Origin: Siphonodentalium dalli
Taxonomy: Eukaryota > Mollusca > Scaphopoda > Gadilida > Siphonodentaliidae
Direction of reading: 5' to 3'
DNA: 64,000 bases
Assembly (NCBI GenBank): GCA_032622095.1
Contig: CP136068.1
Coordinates: forward strand, 120,967,989-121,031,988
Part shown: piece by piece, positions 1-12,145 of the stretch
Layout of the letters: each line of letters starts with the position of its first letter
Position numbering within the stretch: the stretch's first letter is position 1
Position numbers and translations under genes: made by a program
Notes under the pieces: model-generated
The model's database searches: none
The model's input: the letters and a program-made list of their open reading frames with translations, nothing else
Told to the model about the DNA's origin: nothing

Positions 1-354
1 GTAATATATTTCTTTGTTAATACTTGCTCCTTATTAATATATTTCACATTAGGGGTGGTTCCAGCTCGAGATTGCATGATTTTTGTGACTTCGGTGATCC
101 GATATCGCAATAGAGATTGAATAGATTATCCGTGACGAATGTCTTGATTGTAAGCGACGCAAAGTAAACCCGACACACAAACGTCCGTCACCTAAATCAT
201 GCTATTCGTGAATTACATTGTTAATTAACAGGTATTAACTAAGAAATGCATTACCTCCGCAGGCTGCATTGTTTTTTTCAATGTTATAAACTTCCCTGTC
301 AGCACATCAAACAGTTCCTATGTTTTGAACTGGTGGAGTATGATCTCTGCTGGG
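1..354. repeat. Dispersed repeat R, left part
   Basis: The stretch around GATTGCATGATTTTTGTGAC and GTAAGCGACGCAAAGTAAA is recognisable, diverged, near 7030-7120 and 29425-29600; the part from 320 continues as at 8150-8300. It was split by the hAT-type element at 355-595. No coding potential seen. Confidence 0.55.
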
Positions 355-595
355 CAAGCCTTGAAATAGTGTGCCTGTCATTTGCAGAATGAGGTCCACA
401 GAGGGTGAATTTAGTGATGCTAGTCCGCTATACCAAATTCACCCTCTGGGAACCTCATTCTGATGAGTTGTAAGCAGAATGAGGTCCCCAGAGGGTGAAT
501 TTGGTGATGCTAGCCCGCTATGCGGGGTAGCATCACTAAATTTACCCTATGGGGACCTCATTCTGCAAATGGCAGGCACACTATTTCAAGGCTTG
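355..595. mobile_element. Family A fold-back element, hAT-type, 8-bp target duplication
   Basis: Terminal inverted repeats CAAGCCTTGAAATAGTG/CACTATTTCAAGGCTTG flank a near-complete palindrome. Direct repeats CTGCTGGG lie at 347-354 and 596-603. The uninterrupted target is seen at 8165-8185 (a related copy of repeat R), confirming insertion. An 8-bp duplication and CA-rich end fit the hAT superfamily. No transposase; non-autonomous. Confidence 0.85.
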
Positions 596-604
596 CTGCT
601 GGGC

Positions 605-1439
605 GTTACCTGGAGTACTTTACTGATTGAACACCATATGCATCCAGATCGTACCAGCTGTGTTCATAATCCAAGCCCATTTGGTTCTCTGTTAATTCGC
701 AAAAATAGGGGGGTTGTGACCTTTCGGGTAATTTCTACCTGGTACTTATCAACGAATTATTGGTTGTGCATGGTGGAGCAATCTATCCAAGGCTTACACT
801 TTGGTGGTACAAACTACACATCCGGTCACCGTTATACCCTATATAACCGAAGAAGGTTTGTCTATTTACATACCGTATGAGTTCATCATCACCACCATCA
901 TCGTTATCATCACCATCATAATATACGGAACAAGTCTTGCGACTTTTCGTCCCAATAACGTTATATGCAATAGACCGTGAGCCCATAATTATGCCCCCCC
1001 CCCCATGCGGATTTTTGCCGACTATGCTTTTCCGATAGACTGATGTATTTCATACATATTCTGCTTGTTTGCCACTCGGGCGTTGGGGCTTTTTCATTTT
1101 TCAACAATCTACTGTGCCTTTTTTATGCGATAAAAACCTTACTGGGGGTAGGGGAAGTATATCTCAAAATTAATACTAAAACTATGTTTCTCTTCAAACT
1201 CAGTTTCATTTGAACGGTATATAGTAAGTGTCCGCGTCGATGGCGTTACATGGGCACCTGACTCGATATTTTACTTAAAGTGACACCGACGATATGATTT
1301 TGTATTTATTTTGAAGATATACACTGAGATATATCCGAAAAAGTAGTGTGTGAACTTACGCATGCATAACGTAATTAAACTATGAACAATACCGATGTTT
1401 CCATGATTTTCAAAGAGAATATAGTCCAGGGCAATTTTC
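605..1439. other. Repeat R continuation, then unassigned AT-rich sequence
   Basis: From 605 to about 860 the sequence parallels 8176-8420 (GAGTACTTTACTGATTGAAC and following), the right half of repeat R. From 880 to 1439 there is a CAT/CAC-rich microsatellite (884-925), a C run (993-1003) and otherwise nothing recognised. Confidence 0.5.
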
Positions 1440-2074
1440 TACAACAACTTTTACTTACAATTTACTTACAATTTTTCAAGATTGCAGCCAAAATTGAATA
1501 TCTGACCTGGTAAATTTTAATTCGCAATTGCTCAGGTAGTTTATGAGGTATTAAGTCGTGCGATATGTCATTATATTGATAATTTAGTACACATTATTCA
1601 TTGGTATGAATAAATATCATATATTCAGAATGGCCGTCAAAATGGCGGGCCGGAAGTGGAAAATAGGACGCCCTTTCACTAATATCTTCTAGATAAGTTT
1701 CTGCTGTTTAGAAGTGGTTGAGAATTGTGACTTTATTTTGAATTTTTATATTAACTGATCAATGGGGCAAGATATTAGCATTTCTTGGGTCCTATAGCCA
1801 CTTCTGATCCCTCAAAAAATAGATTTTACAGAACACGGTATAAAATAAAATAAAAATCACAATTGGGTTTCTAGTCATATTTCAACAAGAAATAAGCAGA
1901 ACTGTGGAATGTAAGTGAGGCATACCATAATCCATGAATATTCCAATTCATAGGAACAAATATTGTTACTTTGGCTCAAAATGGCCACCAAAATGGCCGC
2001 CAAAATATGGAAAATAATAGATATTGCCTCAGTGTGCCCTGCAATCGCTTACCTGTTATCGTTGATGAATAAGT

Positions 2075-2245
2075 AGAGAATACCTACAGTTTTTGTTTGA
2101 ATACCAAAATATCTCATGAGTATCTAAAAATAAATATCGAATTTTCACGAGCGACTGCAAGCCGCGAGTGAAAATTAGATATTTCTTTCCAGACGCGAAT
2201 GAGATGTTTCAGGTATCCAAACAAAAAACTGTAGGTATTCTTTTT
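2075..2245. repeat. Palindromic element M, copy 1
   Basis: An imperfect palindrome from AGAATACCTACAGTTTTTGT to its complement near 2240, with CATGAGTATC/GAATGAGATG inner arms and a GC-rich loop. A second copy is at 58230-58405. Confidence 0.65.
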
Positions 2246-2582
2246 ATTATATGCACCTAATTAAAACTCAAAGTTGCTAAGCGATGCGGCATTTTTCCTT
2301 TTATTAGTACATCAATTTAAAGAATACTTCCTACTAATCATAAGTGCACATGCAATTACCTAAATAAAGCAACAAGATGCGTCACCAGTCACCACAGTCA
2401 ACATATATAAATCCCACGTGCACGGCCCCAGTTGCACGGTGCGTGATAAGTACCTGCTAGCCAATCAAAAACGCCGAAAATACTGACGACACTTTACGCG
2501 CGCGTGTGGTTTTCTGTTGAAAGTTTTTCAATTGTTTTACTACTCCCTTCTACTTATGGTGGTCCCCCTGTGAAATAACGGA

Positions 2583-2957
2583 TTAAAGTGATGTGAAACA
2601 CTCCGGTTGGGTGATCAAATAGAAATAGAGAATAATCTTGCTCAAAGTAGTTATTTTTATGACTATTAATCAAAATTTACAACACACACTGTCAATCTTA
2701 TATATTAATTAAATGCAATGAGTATCGATGGCGAAATCATTTGCGTTAGTTTATTGAGGATTGTTGCGTTCCGAATCGAGATGTATATGTTTACAATTGA
2801 GCGTAGTTCAGACGGTGTTTTCTATGGTTTTGTATGGTCGATTTACTTGAGATTTTCGACCATGTTAGTAGAATGCTAAATTCTCCCAGTTGGCATAACA
2901 CCTGAGTACTAATTTATCAGTTCCACGCACCCGAACAAGTCCATAATATGTCTTTAA
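2583..2957. mobile_element. Family H TTAA-flanked element, copy 1 (375 bp)
   Basis: Runs from TTAAAGTGATGTGAAACACT to CCATAATATGTCTTTAA. Another complete copy at 54793-55165 is almost the same length (373 bp) and is also bounded by TTAA. Terminal inverted repeats are short or absent, so class is uncertain; the TTAA borders suggest a piggyBac-like non-autonomous element. Confidence 0.6.
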
Positions 2958-4245
2958 ATTAGAAGAAATAACTCATGTTTCGAATAAGCTTATGCGTTAT
3001 AACCGATAAGTTTGCAGACAGTTTACTATAACGTGCGGTTGTAGTATTTGTTTTCAAATTTTTCGCTTGCGTCACGGTAAACCACCGACAGGCTACAGTG
3101 AAATATAACGAAACCTACAGTGAAATAACGAATCGTATTTCACTGTGGCTTCTAAGAGATACATACAAAGATCTACGTTTCGGTAATTTCACGCTATTTT
3201 ATAGCAAGCATATACTAAAATTGTCTATTCTACCTTCTGTACATTGAATACATTGAATACTAACATGTCTGATGCACTTTGGTTAATTGTTACTATTGTA
3301 ACCATGACATTTTCTCTTACAAAAAAAAATGGCAAAAAAATCACTTTCCAGGTTTGAACCATTGTTTTCAAGTAAAATGTAACTATCGTAGGTATGAAAA
3401 GTGTTTATTGTTTTGGGGTAAAAAGTTGATTTGTCACATTTATCCGGAACATAATTCTCTGCTGTTCCGAAAATGTAGCAAAGTGTAACTCGTTTGGTTA
3501 TTAGACATGTTAGTTAATCCACTGACAACTAAATGTTCTATTCTGTGTTGTCCCATTGCCTTAAGTGGCACCGAAAACGTCTTTTGGGATTCTGGTCATG
3601 TGTTGTGAAGGAAATGGGCAGAACCTTGAAACGAAACTGAGAGGGACCATAATATGTTGCTCATCTAGCCCATTAGCATCCAACTTTCAATTCGTTTATG
3701 GATCGGAAGAGGCTAGGACTCCAAGAATTACTTATTGCATTGCCCCAATGATCAGTTAATATAAAAATTCCAAATAAAGTCACAATTCCCAACCAGTTCC
3801 AAGCAGCAGAAACTGATCTAGAAGATATTAGTCAAAAAGCGTCATATTTTCCAATTTTGGCGGCTATTTTGAATATATGAAATTTATTCATACCTATAAA
3901 TAAGGAGTACTGAATTGTCAATAGAATGACATATCGCACGATTTAATAACTCAAACACTTCCTGAGTAATTGCGAATTAAAATTACCAGGTCAGATATTC
4001 AATGTTTGAGGCCATCTTGGATTCAATGACCGATAACTCTAAAAAGCCCCCATAGCCAGATGGCAAACAACGGGCAAATTGAAGGACTAATAAGTTATAC
4101 AAAGATATCATAACCACCAAATATCCACATATGGGGGGAGGGGGTCTACATGCATCTCAAGATATACAGATCTGCAGTCAGTTGACTCTGGTGACCAATA
4201 TATAGGTGCTATTATAGATGGTCCAAGATATAAGTATCGTGTGGT

Positions 4246-4732
4246 TTAAAGGTACTCAATCCGTAAAGAGGGTCCCCATCTCAACAGATTCCAACAAGAA
4301 CAATCCGATCAGAGGGTCCTACATTACTATTTCTTTGGCTTTGGGGGTAAAAAATATTTGATTCGAGCCGAGGAACCCATCAAACAAAGCTCAGAGTTAT
4401 TAGATATTGATTTTTGAAATTTTTTAATTGCTCGAGATGAGTACTAATAACTGCCGTCAATTTGGTAACCTGCTCGAGATTTTACGCCAAAACTCTATTC
4501 AAACAGACAAGGATGGATAACTCTATAATCAAGTGGTAATAATAACGAAATTTTGACTGTCTTCTGGGCCAGAAAGAATTCCAGATAATGAAAAATAATA
4601 GATTTCTAAAATCGATATCTAACAAATCTGAGCTTTGATGGGTGACTTCCTCGACTCGAATCAAATATTTTTGACCCCCGAAGCCATTGAAATAGTAATT
4701 GAGAGGAGTTTTATCGGATTGAGTACCTTTAA
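4246..4732 (-). mobile_element. Family G TTAA element, copy 1
   Basis: TTAA target duplication at both ends; terminal inverted repeat AAGGTACTCAA.CC. It contains long inverted arms around TATTTGATTCGAG. It is the inverse of the copy inside the LINE at 22706-23182. No coding capacity. Confidence 0.8.
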
Positions 4733-5099
4733 TGGTCCGTAGTATTTCAGCACACTAGCAGTGCATGGGCCATTATTCATAACTGATATACTCAGAGATT
4801 GGTGCATCAGAATAACTGTATCTCGAAGTTTCAAACAGTGTATAATGCTCCACGATTGTGAACGACAATAGCCTTTCAACTGATTCAGTGTTATAGTTCT
4901 TGTGATATTCCCATTATATTTTCCATTGGAAATGGCAAGAACGTTATTTAGCAGCGAAGAGGTTAAGGTGGGTCTTTAATATAAATTGCTGGCGTTTGGG
5001 AATATAGGCGAATAACCGTTGGTTGTGTGGATCCAATTCACAAGGAGTTGGTGCACATGGTTATGTGAGTGAGATACATGTATCCAGCCATAGGGGTGG
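4733..5099. other. No gene or repeat recognised
   Basis: AT-rich sequence between element G and the minisatellite; short open frames only. Confidence 0.4.
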
Positions 5100-5107
5100 G
5101 GCTATCA

Positions 5108-6085
5108 GACACACTATCATTAATAATAACAATAGTTATTTGATTGAGCTATTTACATTCATATATACATCGAATTGTACATTAATATATTTTGTCACTT
5201 ATCATTATAATTATAATCACACTATCATTAATAATAACAATAGTTATTTGATTAAGCTATTTACATTCATATATACATCGAATTGTATATTATATTTTGT
5301 CATTTATCATTATAATTATTAATATTATTTATTTTGAATCAGGCATAAAGCGCCCATATATTATATAACAATTTAGCATACATATGTTACATTATAATAG
5401 AGATTATATTAAAGATTACATATAAAGTAGATTATTCCAATGACGAAATAAGTATGAGCTGAATAACAAATCAGAATTATAAATGGCATATAGTATCTTA
5501 TTTGTAGAATTAGACGTTCTCTCTCGGAACCCATGCACACCCTTGCGCACTAACACTGAAATCGAACACATTCTGTCATTCACAAACATTCCACTGGCAC
5601 TGCACGCTCTTTCATATCCCATTAACTTCCTATATGCATTATTAAAACATACTGTTAACTTATTAAAACAACGTTTGGTGTAATTATCATCACACTATCA
5701 TTAATAATAACAATAGTTATTTGATTGAGCTATTTACATTCATATACATCGAATTGTACATTATATTTTGTCAATTATCATTATAATTATCATCACACTA
5801 TCATTAATAATAACAATAGTTATTTGATTGAGCTATTTACATTCATATACATAGAATTGTACATTATATTTTGTCAATTATCATTATAATTATCATCATA
5901 CTATCATTAATAATAACAATAGTTATTTGATTGAGCTATTTACATTCATATACATAGAATTATACATTATATTTTGTCAATTATCATAATAATTATCATC
6001 ACACTATCATTAATAATAACAATAGTTATTTGATTGAGCTATTTACATTCATACATACATCGAATTGTACATTATATTTTGTCTG
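5108..6085. repeat. Minisatellite J, ~105-bp unit, six copies
   Basis: Units begin CACTATCATTAATAATAACA at about 5110, 5219, 5690, 5795, 5898 and 6002, giving spacings of about 103-109 bp. A 360-bp unrelated segment (5330-5688) separates two units from four. Unit ends vary by small indels, as expected for slipped arrays. Confidence 0.85.
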
Positions 6086-6103
6086 TATGAAACGGTTATC
6101 ATC

Positions 6104-6570
6104 CAAATATTATATAAGGATTAACTGTCATGTGGACTGTTTTTATGGAGATGTAACCGTGAGGTAAGTGGTCATAACTTGTATGTAAAACCCGAACACA
6201 TGACAGTTAATCCTTATATTTATATACATTTAGCGAAAAAGCCACTTTTGTAAATGTATTTAAATCGAAAAGTGTATCGTGACAAAACCAGCCCAAAATA
6301 TCCCATAGCACCCTTGGCAAAAGTTAACAGGAACAATTTCTTTATATTGAAACCTGATGATTTAATTTAAGTCAATCCTGCGCGAGTCCAAATGCGCCCA
6401 AAACATTACGCGTTTTTCTTTCCGGTATCGATGACGTATCGGTGAAATTATGGGGTTGCAGTTATGAGCTGTTGTGCGTTCACCGAGAAATAACTGCAAC
6501 AAGTCACGTGGGCGCCGACCAGTCGGAATGCTGGATTTAGTGATAATCACACTTAGTATGTAAATATATA
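6104..6570 (-). mobile_element. Family I element, copy 1
   Basis: Contains AAGGATTAACTGTCATGTGG and its inverse at 6200-6225, then about 330 bp shared with 10185-10530 in opposite orientation (AAATCGAAAAGTGTATCGTG and GGCGCCGACCAGTCGG). Ends near CACTTAGTATGTAAATA. Superfamily not determined. Confidence 0.65.
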
Positions 6571-8079
6571 TGTATATAGGAGATGGCTTATATATAGATA
6601 GGCACTATGGTTACTGTCAAATCCTGTTATAACCAACATTCCGTCATCATACCGCAAATTATGTACAATACTTTGGTCAAATAGAATATGTTTAAACTAT
6701 AAAGCCATGGTTGTGGCAGCACTGGTTGGTTTAATTGTGTCTCGGATTTTTTTTTCGGGCGGTAGTTGGGTGGGTCATTGATACAAGTAATTGGTGATTG
6801 GGTGAGTTCCAATCACGAACATCGGGAGGCTGTTGTATCCAATTAATATACAAGAATCCGTAGACTGTTTGGCTCCTAGACATGGCTGTAGAAACAAGAA
6901 CTGCATGTGTGGTTAGATGGGCACAAAACACAATTAATTAGCATATAGTTTGGTGGGTGACAGCTATGAGGAGATAGGTCGAAGATATATATGCCAAGCA
7001 TTTGATGGTCGGGCTGATTACCCGGGAGAAATTCCATGACTGTAAGCAACGCAAAGCAAAATCTACAGCTGGGACCTCCACACACTGTGAATTATAACAT
7101 TGTTAAGGAACAGGTATTAACAAGAAAACCACAGTCAAAATGGTAACGCCCTCAAGATAATATTTATATTAGCCATATATAAAATATATTGGTTTCATTA
7201 ATGCACCACCTCAGAATTCCGTTAAACAACTATTCCTTCAAGTTATTACAACAACTACGGCTTTTCACTGAACGTTTCTTATTCACCACACCAGAAAGCC
7301 TCTAAATGCGAACCAAAAATCTACTAATCAGATTAAATACACCCTCGATTCTTCGCAATACGACCCGTAGTCTACATTCCCACTGAGACATACTTCATCA
7401 GTAATGTTAGCTGTTGTATTATGCATTGTGTTCCCGCAATAGAATCTTCAAGAGTGGTCCAGCCATTGTTCACACCTAAATATCGAAAGCAAATAACGCA
7501 GTCATAAAAGTTACGTACTGCAACAATGAGACATCCGCGAAGATACATTAGCGAATACATACTTCCTGCAAAAAGTCTAACCGGTACGCAATATACGTTA
7601 TTAATCAAAGATACCCCGTAGCTCCTATTTTTTTTTTTTTTTTAATAAATTTTATTCGTCAAAAATATCACAAGTAACCAATATGTAAACAGAAAACAGT
7701 TCATAAAAATACAATGCAAATACAATACATTTATTATTATGTTACTATTTTACTATTATATATTATTATAAGGTATATATCATATATGCAACGTCAGACA
7801 TTGTTGATTAATCCTTTCTTATCTAAGTGGTTTCCGTTACCTGTTTACCTCCGTTCCGCTTTTTTGATTTGTCGTAATATTTGGCTTCGCGGATAAAAGA
7901 GTTTGTTATATATTTACTGAAATTAAATTATATCTTCTGCAAATGATACCCGATGTCTTGGTTATATTACTAATCTTGTAATTTTGTGTTATATTGTAGG
8001 AATTGGACATAATCTTCGTTCTACTACAATTTCCTAAAATATGTTGTTCTGCGAGATCTCCCAATGGATCCATTGACAC
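6571..8079. other. Unassigned intergenic sequence
   Basis: Only a diverged piece of repeat R (about 7030-7130) and an A/T-rich stretch near 7630-7780 are recognised. No open frame here has splice sites or composition that convinces me. Confidence 0.4.
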
Positions 8080-8460
8080 GGCCAGATCAGCGTAACTAAG
8101 AAATAAATCACCTGCATTGTTTTTTCAATTTCATAAACTTCTCATGTTTTTAACTGGTGGAGTATGATCTCTGATGGGCGTCACATGGAGTACTTTACTG
8201 ATTGAACAACATGTGCATCCAGATTGTACCAGCTGTGTTCATGATGCAAGACTATTTGGTTCTCTGTTGATTCGCAAAGAAACTAGACATAGGGGTTTTG
8301 GCTTCGCTGTGTTGTACCTGGTATTCATCAGCAACTAATTGGTTGAGATGATTTACACTTTGGTGGTATATGAATTGCATCTCCTATAAAACCAAAGAGG
8401 GTTGTCGATATACAATCTGAACGATTTGCCTATAGATAGCCCGGGTATACACAATACAGA
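8080..8460. repeat. Dispersed repeat R, uninterrupted copy
   Basis: Matches 230-354 plus 605-860 without the family A insertion, e.g. GAGTATGATCTCTGATGGGC. It serves as the empty-site control for 355-595. Confidence 0.6.
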
Positions 8461-8497
8461 TCAACAAGCCAGCTGACTCAAGATTGTTGTTCTGCAG

Positions 8498-8607
8498 TTA
8501 AAGTGATGTGAAACACTCCGGTTGGGTGATCAAATAGAAATGGAGAATAATCTTGCTCAAAGTAGTTCTTTTTACGAATATTAATCCTAACAGTACACAC
8601 ACAGTCA
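8498..8607. mobile_element. Family H element, left fragment of a split copy
   Basis: TTAAAGTGATGTGAAACACT to about ACACACACAGTCATC matches the first 110 bp of 2583-2957. The remainder resumes at about 10713, so roughly 2.1 kb of younger elements lie inside this copy. Confidence 0.75.
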
Positions 8608-9035
8608 TCTCATATATATTTTGAAGACCTCTGTCTGTTTGTTTGTCTGTCTGTATGTTTGTCTGTATGTTTGTCATTAATACAAATCTACGATTCTCGA
8701 CCGATCGGGACGAAACTTGGTACGTGTGTGTAGTTTGACCAGGCGGTGGACGTTGTCGTATTGGCGAGCCCGTGCGACGCCCGTGCAGCGCATGCGCAGA
8801 CGAGATCTCGGAAACGGATGGAGCTATCGACTTGAAATTTGGTATGTGAATGTATCTTGCCCCGGATGCGAATTTTATCGGGTCGCCGATCTCGTGCGAC
8901 GCCAGCTTCGCGCATGCGCAGACCAGATCTCGGAAACGGGTAGAGCTATCGACTTGAAATCGTCGGGCTGGGTAGAGCTATCGACTTGAAATTTGGTTTT
9001 TGAATAGCCCGGACAACGTCGGGCTCATCGGCTAG
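8608..9035 (+). mobile_element. Non-autonomous Helitron 1
   Basis: Starts TC in TCTCATATATATTTTGAAGA. Its 3' end has a GC hairpin (GCCCGGACAACGTCGGGC, 9007-9024, with one bulged G) followed 7 bp later by CTAG at 9032-9035. This is the Helitron 3' signature (hairpin plus CTRR before T). Between them are GTCTGTTTG microsatellite and ~120-bp repeats with GACTTGAAATTTGGTATG. No Rep/helicase. Confidence 0.7.
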
Positions 9036-10172
9036 TCTATTATATATTTTGGAAGATCTGTGTGTGTGTGTGTGTGTCTGTGTGTGTGTCTGTAATCGAT
9101 GGACTCCAAAACGGCCGAGCCGATATCGATGAAACTTGGTATGTGTGGGTATTTTCGGCTGGGGAGTGACATGGGCCTATTAATTTACCCGTGTGACGTG
9201 ACCTTGACCTTGAAATCGGGTAATGTCAAGGTCAAACGCCAGAATATCACGGGATTTCGATGAAACTTGGTATGTGGAGGTACTTTCGTATGGGGAGTCT
9301 CATAAGCATATTAATTTGCCCGTGCGACATGACCTTGGCCTTGAAATCGGGTCATTTCAAGGTCAAACGCCCGAATATCACGGGATTTCGATGAAACTTG
9401 GTATGTGGGGGTACTTTCGTATGGGAAGTCTCATAAAATTTTCTTAGCTGTACAATCATTCATCCGTGAGACAAAACTAGATGCTATTGACCAAGTCTAG
9501 CAAATACATATACAAGCCAGCAAATGACTCAATCAAAGACGACTTCCAAGTAATTCATGTATAAACAAAAGACTGACTCGGGGGCGGGAAACGACCGGTG
9601 ATATGTACATGTATATAAGTTCAACTTGCCTTTGGTAGTCATGTTGCAATACCATTATTCTTGATTTATTTTTCAGTGTAATAGCAAATGGGAGAGGAGG
9701 TACTCATAAGTGAGTAAGCACTTGTCCTCCAATCCCATTGTCTATATAAAAATGTATGTATCATTTCCTATATGTGTTATTGAAATCAGACAAATAAATA
9801 TGTTTAAACTAAACTAAGTCTCATAAGCCTATTCGTTTGCCCGTGCGACGTGACATTGACCTTGAAATCGGGTCAATTCAAAGTCAAATCGCCAATTTTG
9901 ATGGAATTTCGACGAAATTTTATACATAGGGTTACTTTTGTCCACTGAGTGTTTTGGACGGGTCCAATCGTGACCCCGACCTGATCTTGACCTTCAAAGT
10001 GATCAATTCAAGGTCAAATCGGGTAAAACCGGATGGATTTCGACGGGCACGTTTGTCGGGTACTTTTGTCCGGGCAGTGTTTTGGACTGGTCAAATCGTG
10101 ACCCCACTTGACTTGACCTTCAAAATGGACAACTCAAGCTCAAAGCCCGGACGAAGTCGGGTCACCTTCTAG
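9036..10172 (+). mobile_element. Non-autonomous Helitron 2, directly after Helitron 1
   Basis: Begins TC in TCTATTATATATTTTGGAAG immediately after the first element's CTAG, and ends with CCCGGACGAAGTCGGG hairpin then CTAG (10169-10172) before T. The body is ~140-bp tandem units containing GATGAAACTTGGTATGTG and CTTGACCTTGAAATCGGGT. It is interrupted by a LINE tail at 9437-9816. Confidence 0.7.
9437..9816 (+). mobile_element. 5'-truncated LINE tail with 10-bp target duplication
   Basis: Direct repeats AGTCTCATAA at 9427-9436 and 9817-9826 flank it. The start still reads as a LINE C-terminus in frame (FLAVQSFIRETKLDAIDQV then stop). The 3' end, ACAAATAAATATGTTTAAAC, resembles the 3' end of the LINE at 17.3-23.3 kb, followed by a short AAACT repeat. 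It sits inside a Helitron repeat unit. Confidence 0.8.
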
Positions 10173-10712
10173 TTATTATATATTTACATACTAAGTGTAA
10201 TTATCACTAAATCCAGCATTCCTATTGGTCGGGGCCCACGTGACTAGTTACAATTATTTCTCGGTGAAAGCGCAACAGGTCATAACTGCAGCCCCGTAAT
10301 TACATCGACGCGTCATCGGTTTCGGAAAGAAGAACGCGTAATGTTTTGGGCGCATTTGGACTCGCGCATGGTTGACTTAATAAATCATCATGTTTCAATA
10401 TAAAGAGCCTCGTTGTTCCTGTTAACTTTGCCAAGGGCGCTATGGGATATTTTGGGCTGGTATTGTCACGATACACTTTTCGATTTAAATACATTTACAA
10501 AAGTGGCTTTTTCGCTAAATGTATATAAATATAAGGATTAACTGTCATGTGGACTGTTTTTATGGAGATGTAACCGCGAGGTGAGTGGTCATAACTTGTA
10601 TGTAAAACCATTTGGGTTTTACACAAGTTATGACCTTCGGGTTTTTACACACGTTATGACCACTCACTTCGCGGTTACATCTCCATAAAAACAGTCCACA
10701 TGACAGTTAATC
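10173..10712 (+). mobile_element. Family I element, copy 2, with long terminal palindrome
   Basis: Shares 10185-10530 with copy 1. Its right side is a 180-bp palindrome (10532-10712): AAGGATTAACTGTCATGTGG to CCACATGACAGTTAATCCTT, the inner arm reading CGCGAGGTGAGTGGTCATAA. It forms the last inserted block before element H resumes. Confidence 0.65.
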
Positions 10713-10970
10713 CTTAATATATTAATTAAATGGAATGACTCTCTTTGGTGAAATAATTTGCGTTAGTTTATTGTCGATTGTCGCGTCCCGAATCGAGATG
10801 TAAATATTTACAATTAAGCGTAGTTCAGACGATGATATCTATGGAGTGGTATGGTCGATTTCTTTGAGATTTTCGGTGATGCTAGTAGAATGCTACATTC
10901 CTACAGTTGGCATAGCGCCTGAGTACTAACGTATCAGTTTCTCACACCCGATTTAGTACGTGATATGTCG
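10713..10970. mobile_element. Family H element, right fragment of the split copy
   Basis: ATATTAATTAAATGGAATGA and following matches positions ~120 onward of 2583-2957, through TAGTACGTGATATGTCGTC. Its terminal TTAA is degraded. Confidence 0.7.
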
Positions 10971-11350
10971 TCAAAGGTAAAAAAAATCCGATTCAATTGT
11001 CCCCATATCATCAGATTCCAACAATAAAAAAATTTGAAATGCCGCTTCAGTTATCAGAATCGATTGATTGCCCAAAAATAATGCCAATCACAATCAACTA
11101 TTGTATAAAATTGCACAAAACGTGTTATTTATCAACATTTTGTTCAACGAAATTTGGACCGATTGTCAAATATCTAACACCCAAAGCCACTTGATTTTAG
11201 AGTTATCCATCTTCATCCGCAATTTGGTCCGAGACCGTCGGCTTGGCGAATATTTGCCAGCCCTAAAAAAAAATTACATATCTCGGAAAATAACAAATTT
11301 AAAAATCGATATCTTATCACTCTGAGCTTTGGAATCTTATTGGACTATCT
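10971..11350. repeat. Degenerate relative of family G
   Basis: Contains ACTTGATTTTAGAGTTATCC and AAAATCGATATCTTATCACT, matching interior parts of 22706-23182. Ends are too decayed to place. Confidence 0.45.
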
Positions 11351-11596
11351 TATTCCACTGTAACAGTAATGTTTACAGAACAATGGTTTGACTTTCTGAA
11401 TCTCATGTTTGGAGAGTTATTTATAATGAAAATAAGAACAAATTCAATCAATTTGTTCATGTACCAGTTGATGCTAGATGTTTTATAGACGTGTATGTTA
11501 TTACACATGAACCCACTGCGAGGCCTTGTGACCCTTTACAAGCTTCAGCAGTTGGATAATGTAAGACCGGACAAAATTTAAGATTGTTCGGATAGT

Positions 11597-12145
11597 TTAA
11601 CCCTTTCATGACTAGAGCTTCCTGGATTTTTTGCGAAAACCCTGTGCCAATGCATTCTCTTATATATGTGAGTCGACCATAGGTCGCCTCGCAAATATAA
11701 GAGAATTCATTGGCCTAACAATTTTTTTTTTTATTAGTGTTAAAGAATGTAAGTGAAAAAAAAAGTAAACAAATTTATAAAAACTTGTTAAAGAATGCAA
11801 GAAATAATGATAAAAAATGAAAAAAAAATTGTTAAAGAATGTAAGAAAAATGATAAAACAAAAATGATAAAATTGTTAAAGAATATAAAAAAAATGATAA
11901 AAATTGTTAAAGAATGTAAGAAAAAATATATATAAATTGTTAAAGAATGTAAGAAAAAAAATATAAAAAATGATAAAAATTGTTAAAGATTGTAAGACAC
12001 ATTGATAAAAATGATAAAAATTGTTAGGCCAATGCATTCTCTTATATATGCGAGGCGACTATGGTCGACTCGAATATATAAGAGAATGCATTGGCACATG
12101 GTCTTTAATGTTGCGCCAGCGAAGCTCCCGTCATGAAAGGGTTAA
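11597..12145 (+). mobile_element. Family B' TTAA element with expanded internal minisatellite
   Basis: TTAA at both ends; inverted termini CCCTTTCATGAC/GTCATGAAAGGG. It carries two hairpin cassettes (about 11645-11720 and 12027-12098; arms CCAATGCATTCTCTTATATA). Between them a TGTTAAAGAATGTAAGAAAA unit is repeated about eight times (11735-12000), an expansion not seen in other copies. Confidence 0.85.

Larger units (their letters stand above)
1470..4030. mobile_element. Inverted-repeat element K2 with nested insertions
   Basis: About 280 bp at 1480-1760 reappears inverted at 3750-4030 (for example CTGACCTGGTAAATTTTAAT versus ATTAAAATTACCAGGTCAG). Interior stretches 1610-2060 and 3212-3500 are diverged copies of the arm of the large element at 31972-37533, including the AAAATGGCCxCCAAAATGGC repeats. 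Comparison with 32690-32720 shows that about 2068-3212 was inserted later. Target duplication not identified. Confidence 0.6.

Noticed and set aside
5108-6085. CRISPR-like array
   Set aside because: The ~105-bp units have no unique spacers and the context is animal; it is a minisatellite.
11392-11562. Open stretch of ~57 codons (ESHVWRVIYNENKNKFNQF) just before the TTAA element
   Set aside because: No start, no splice signals, no recognised family; could be an old LINE fragment but not supportable.
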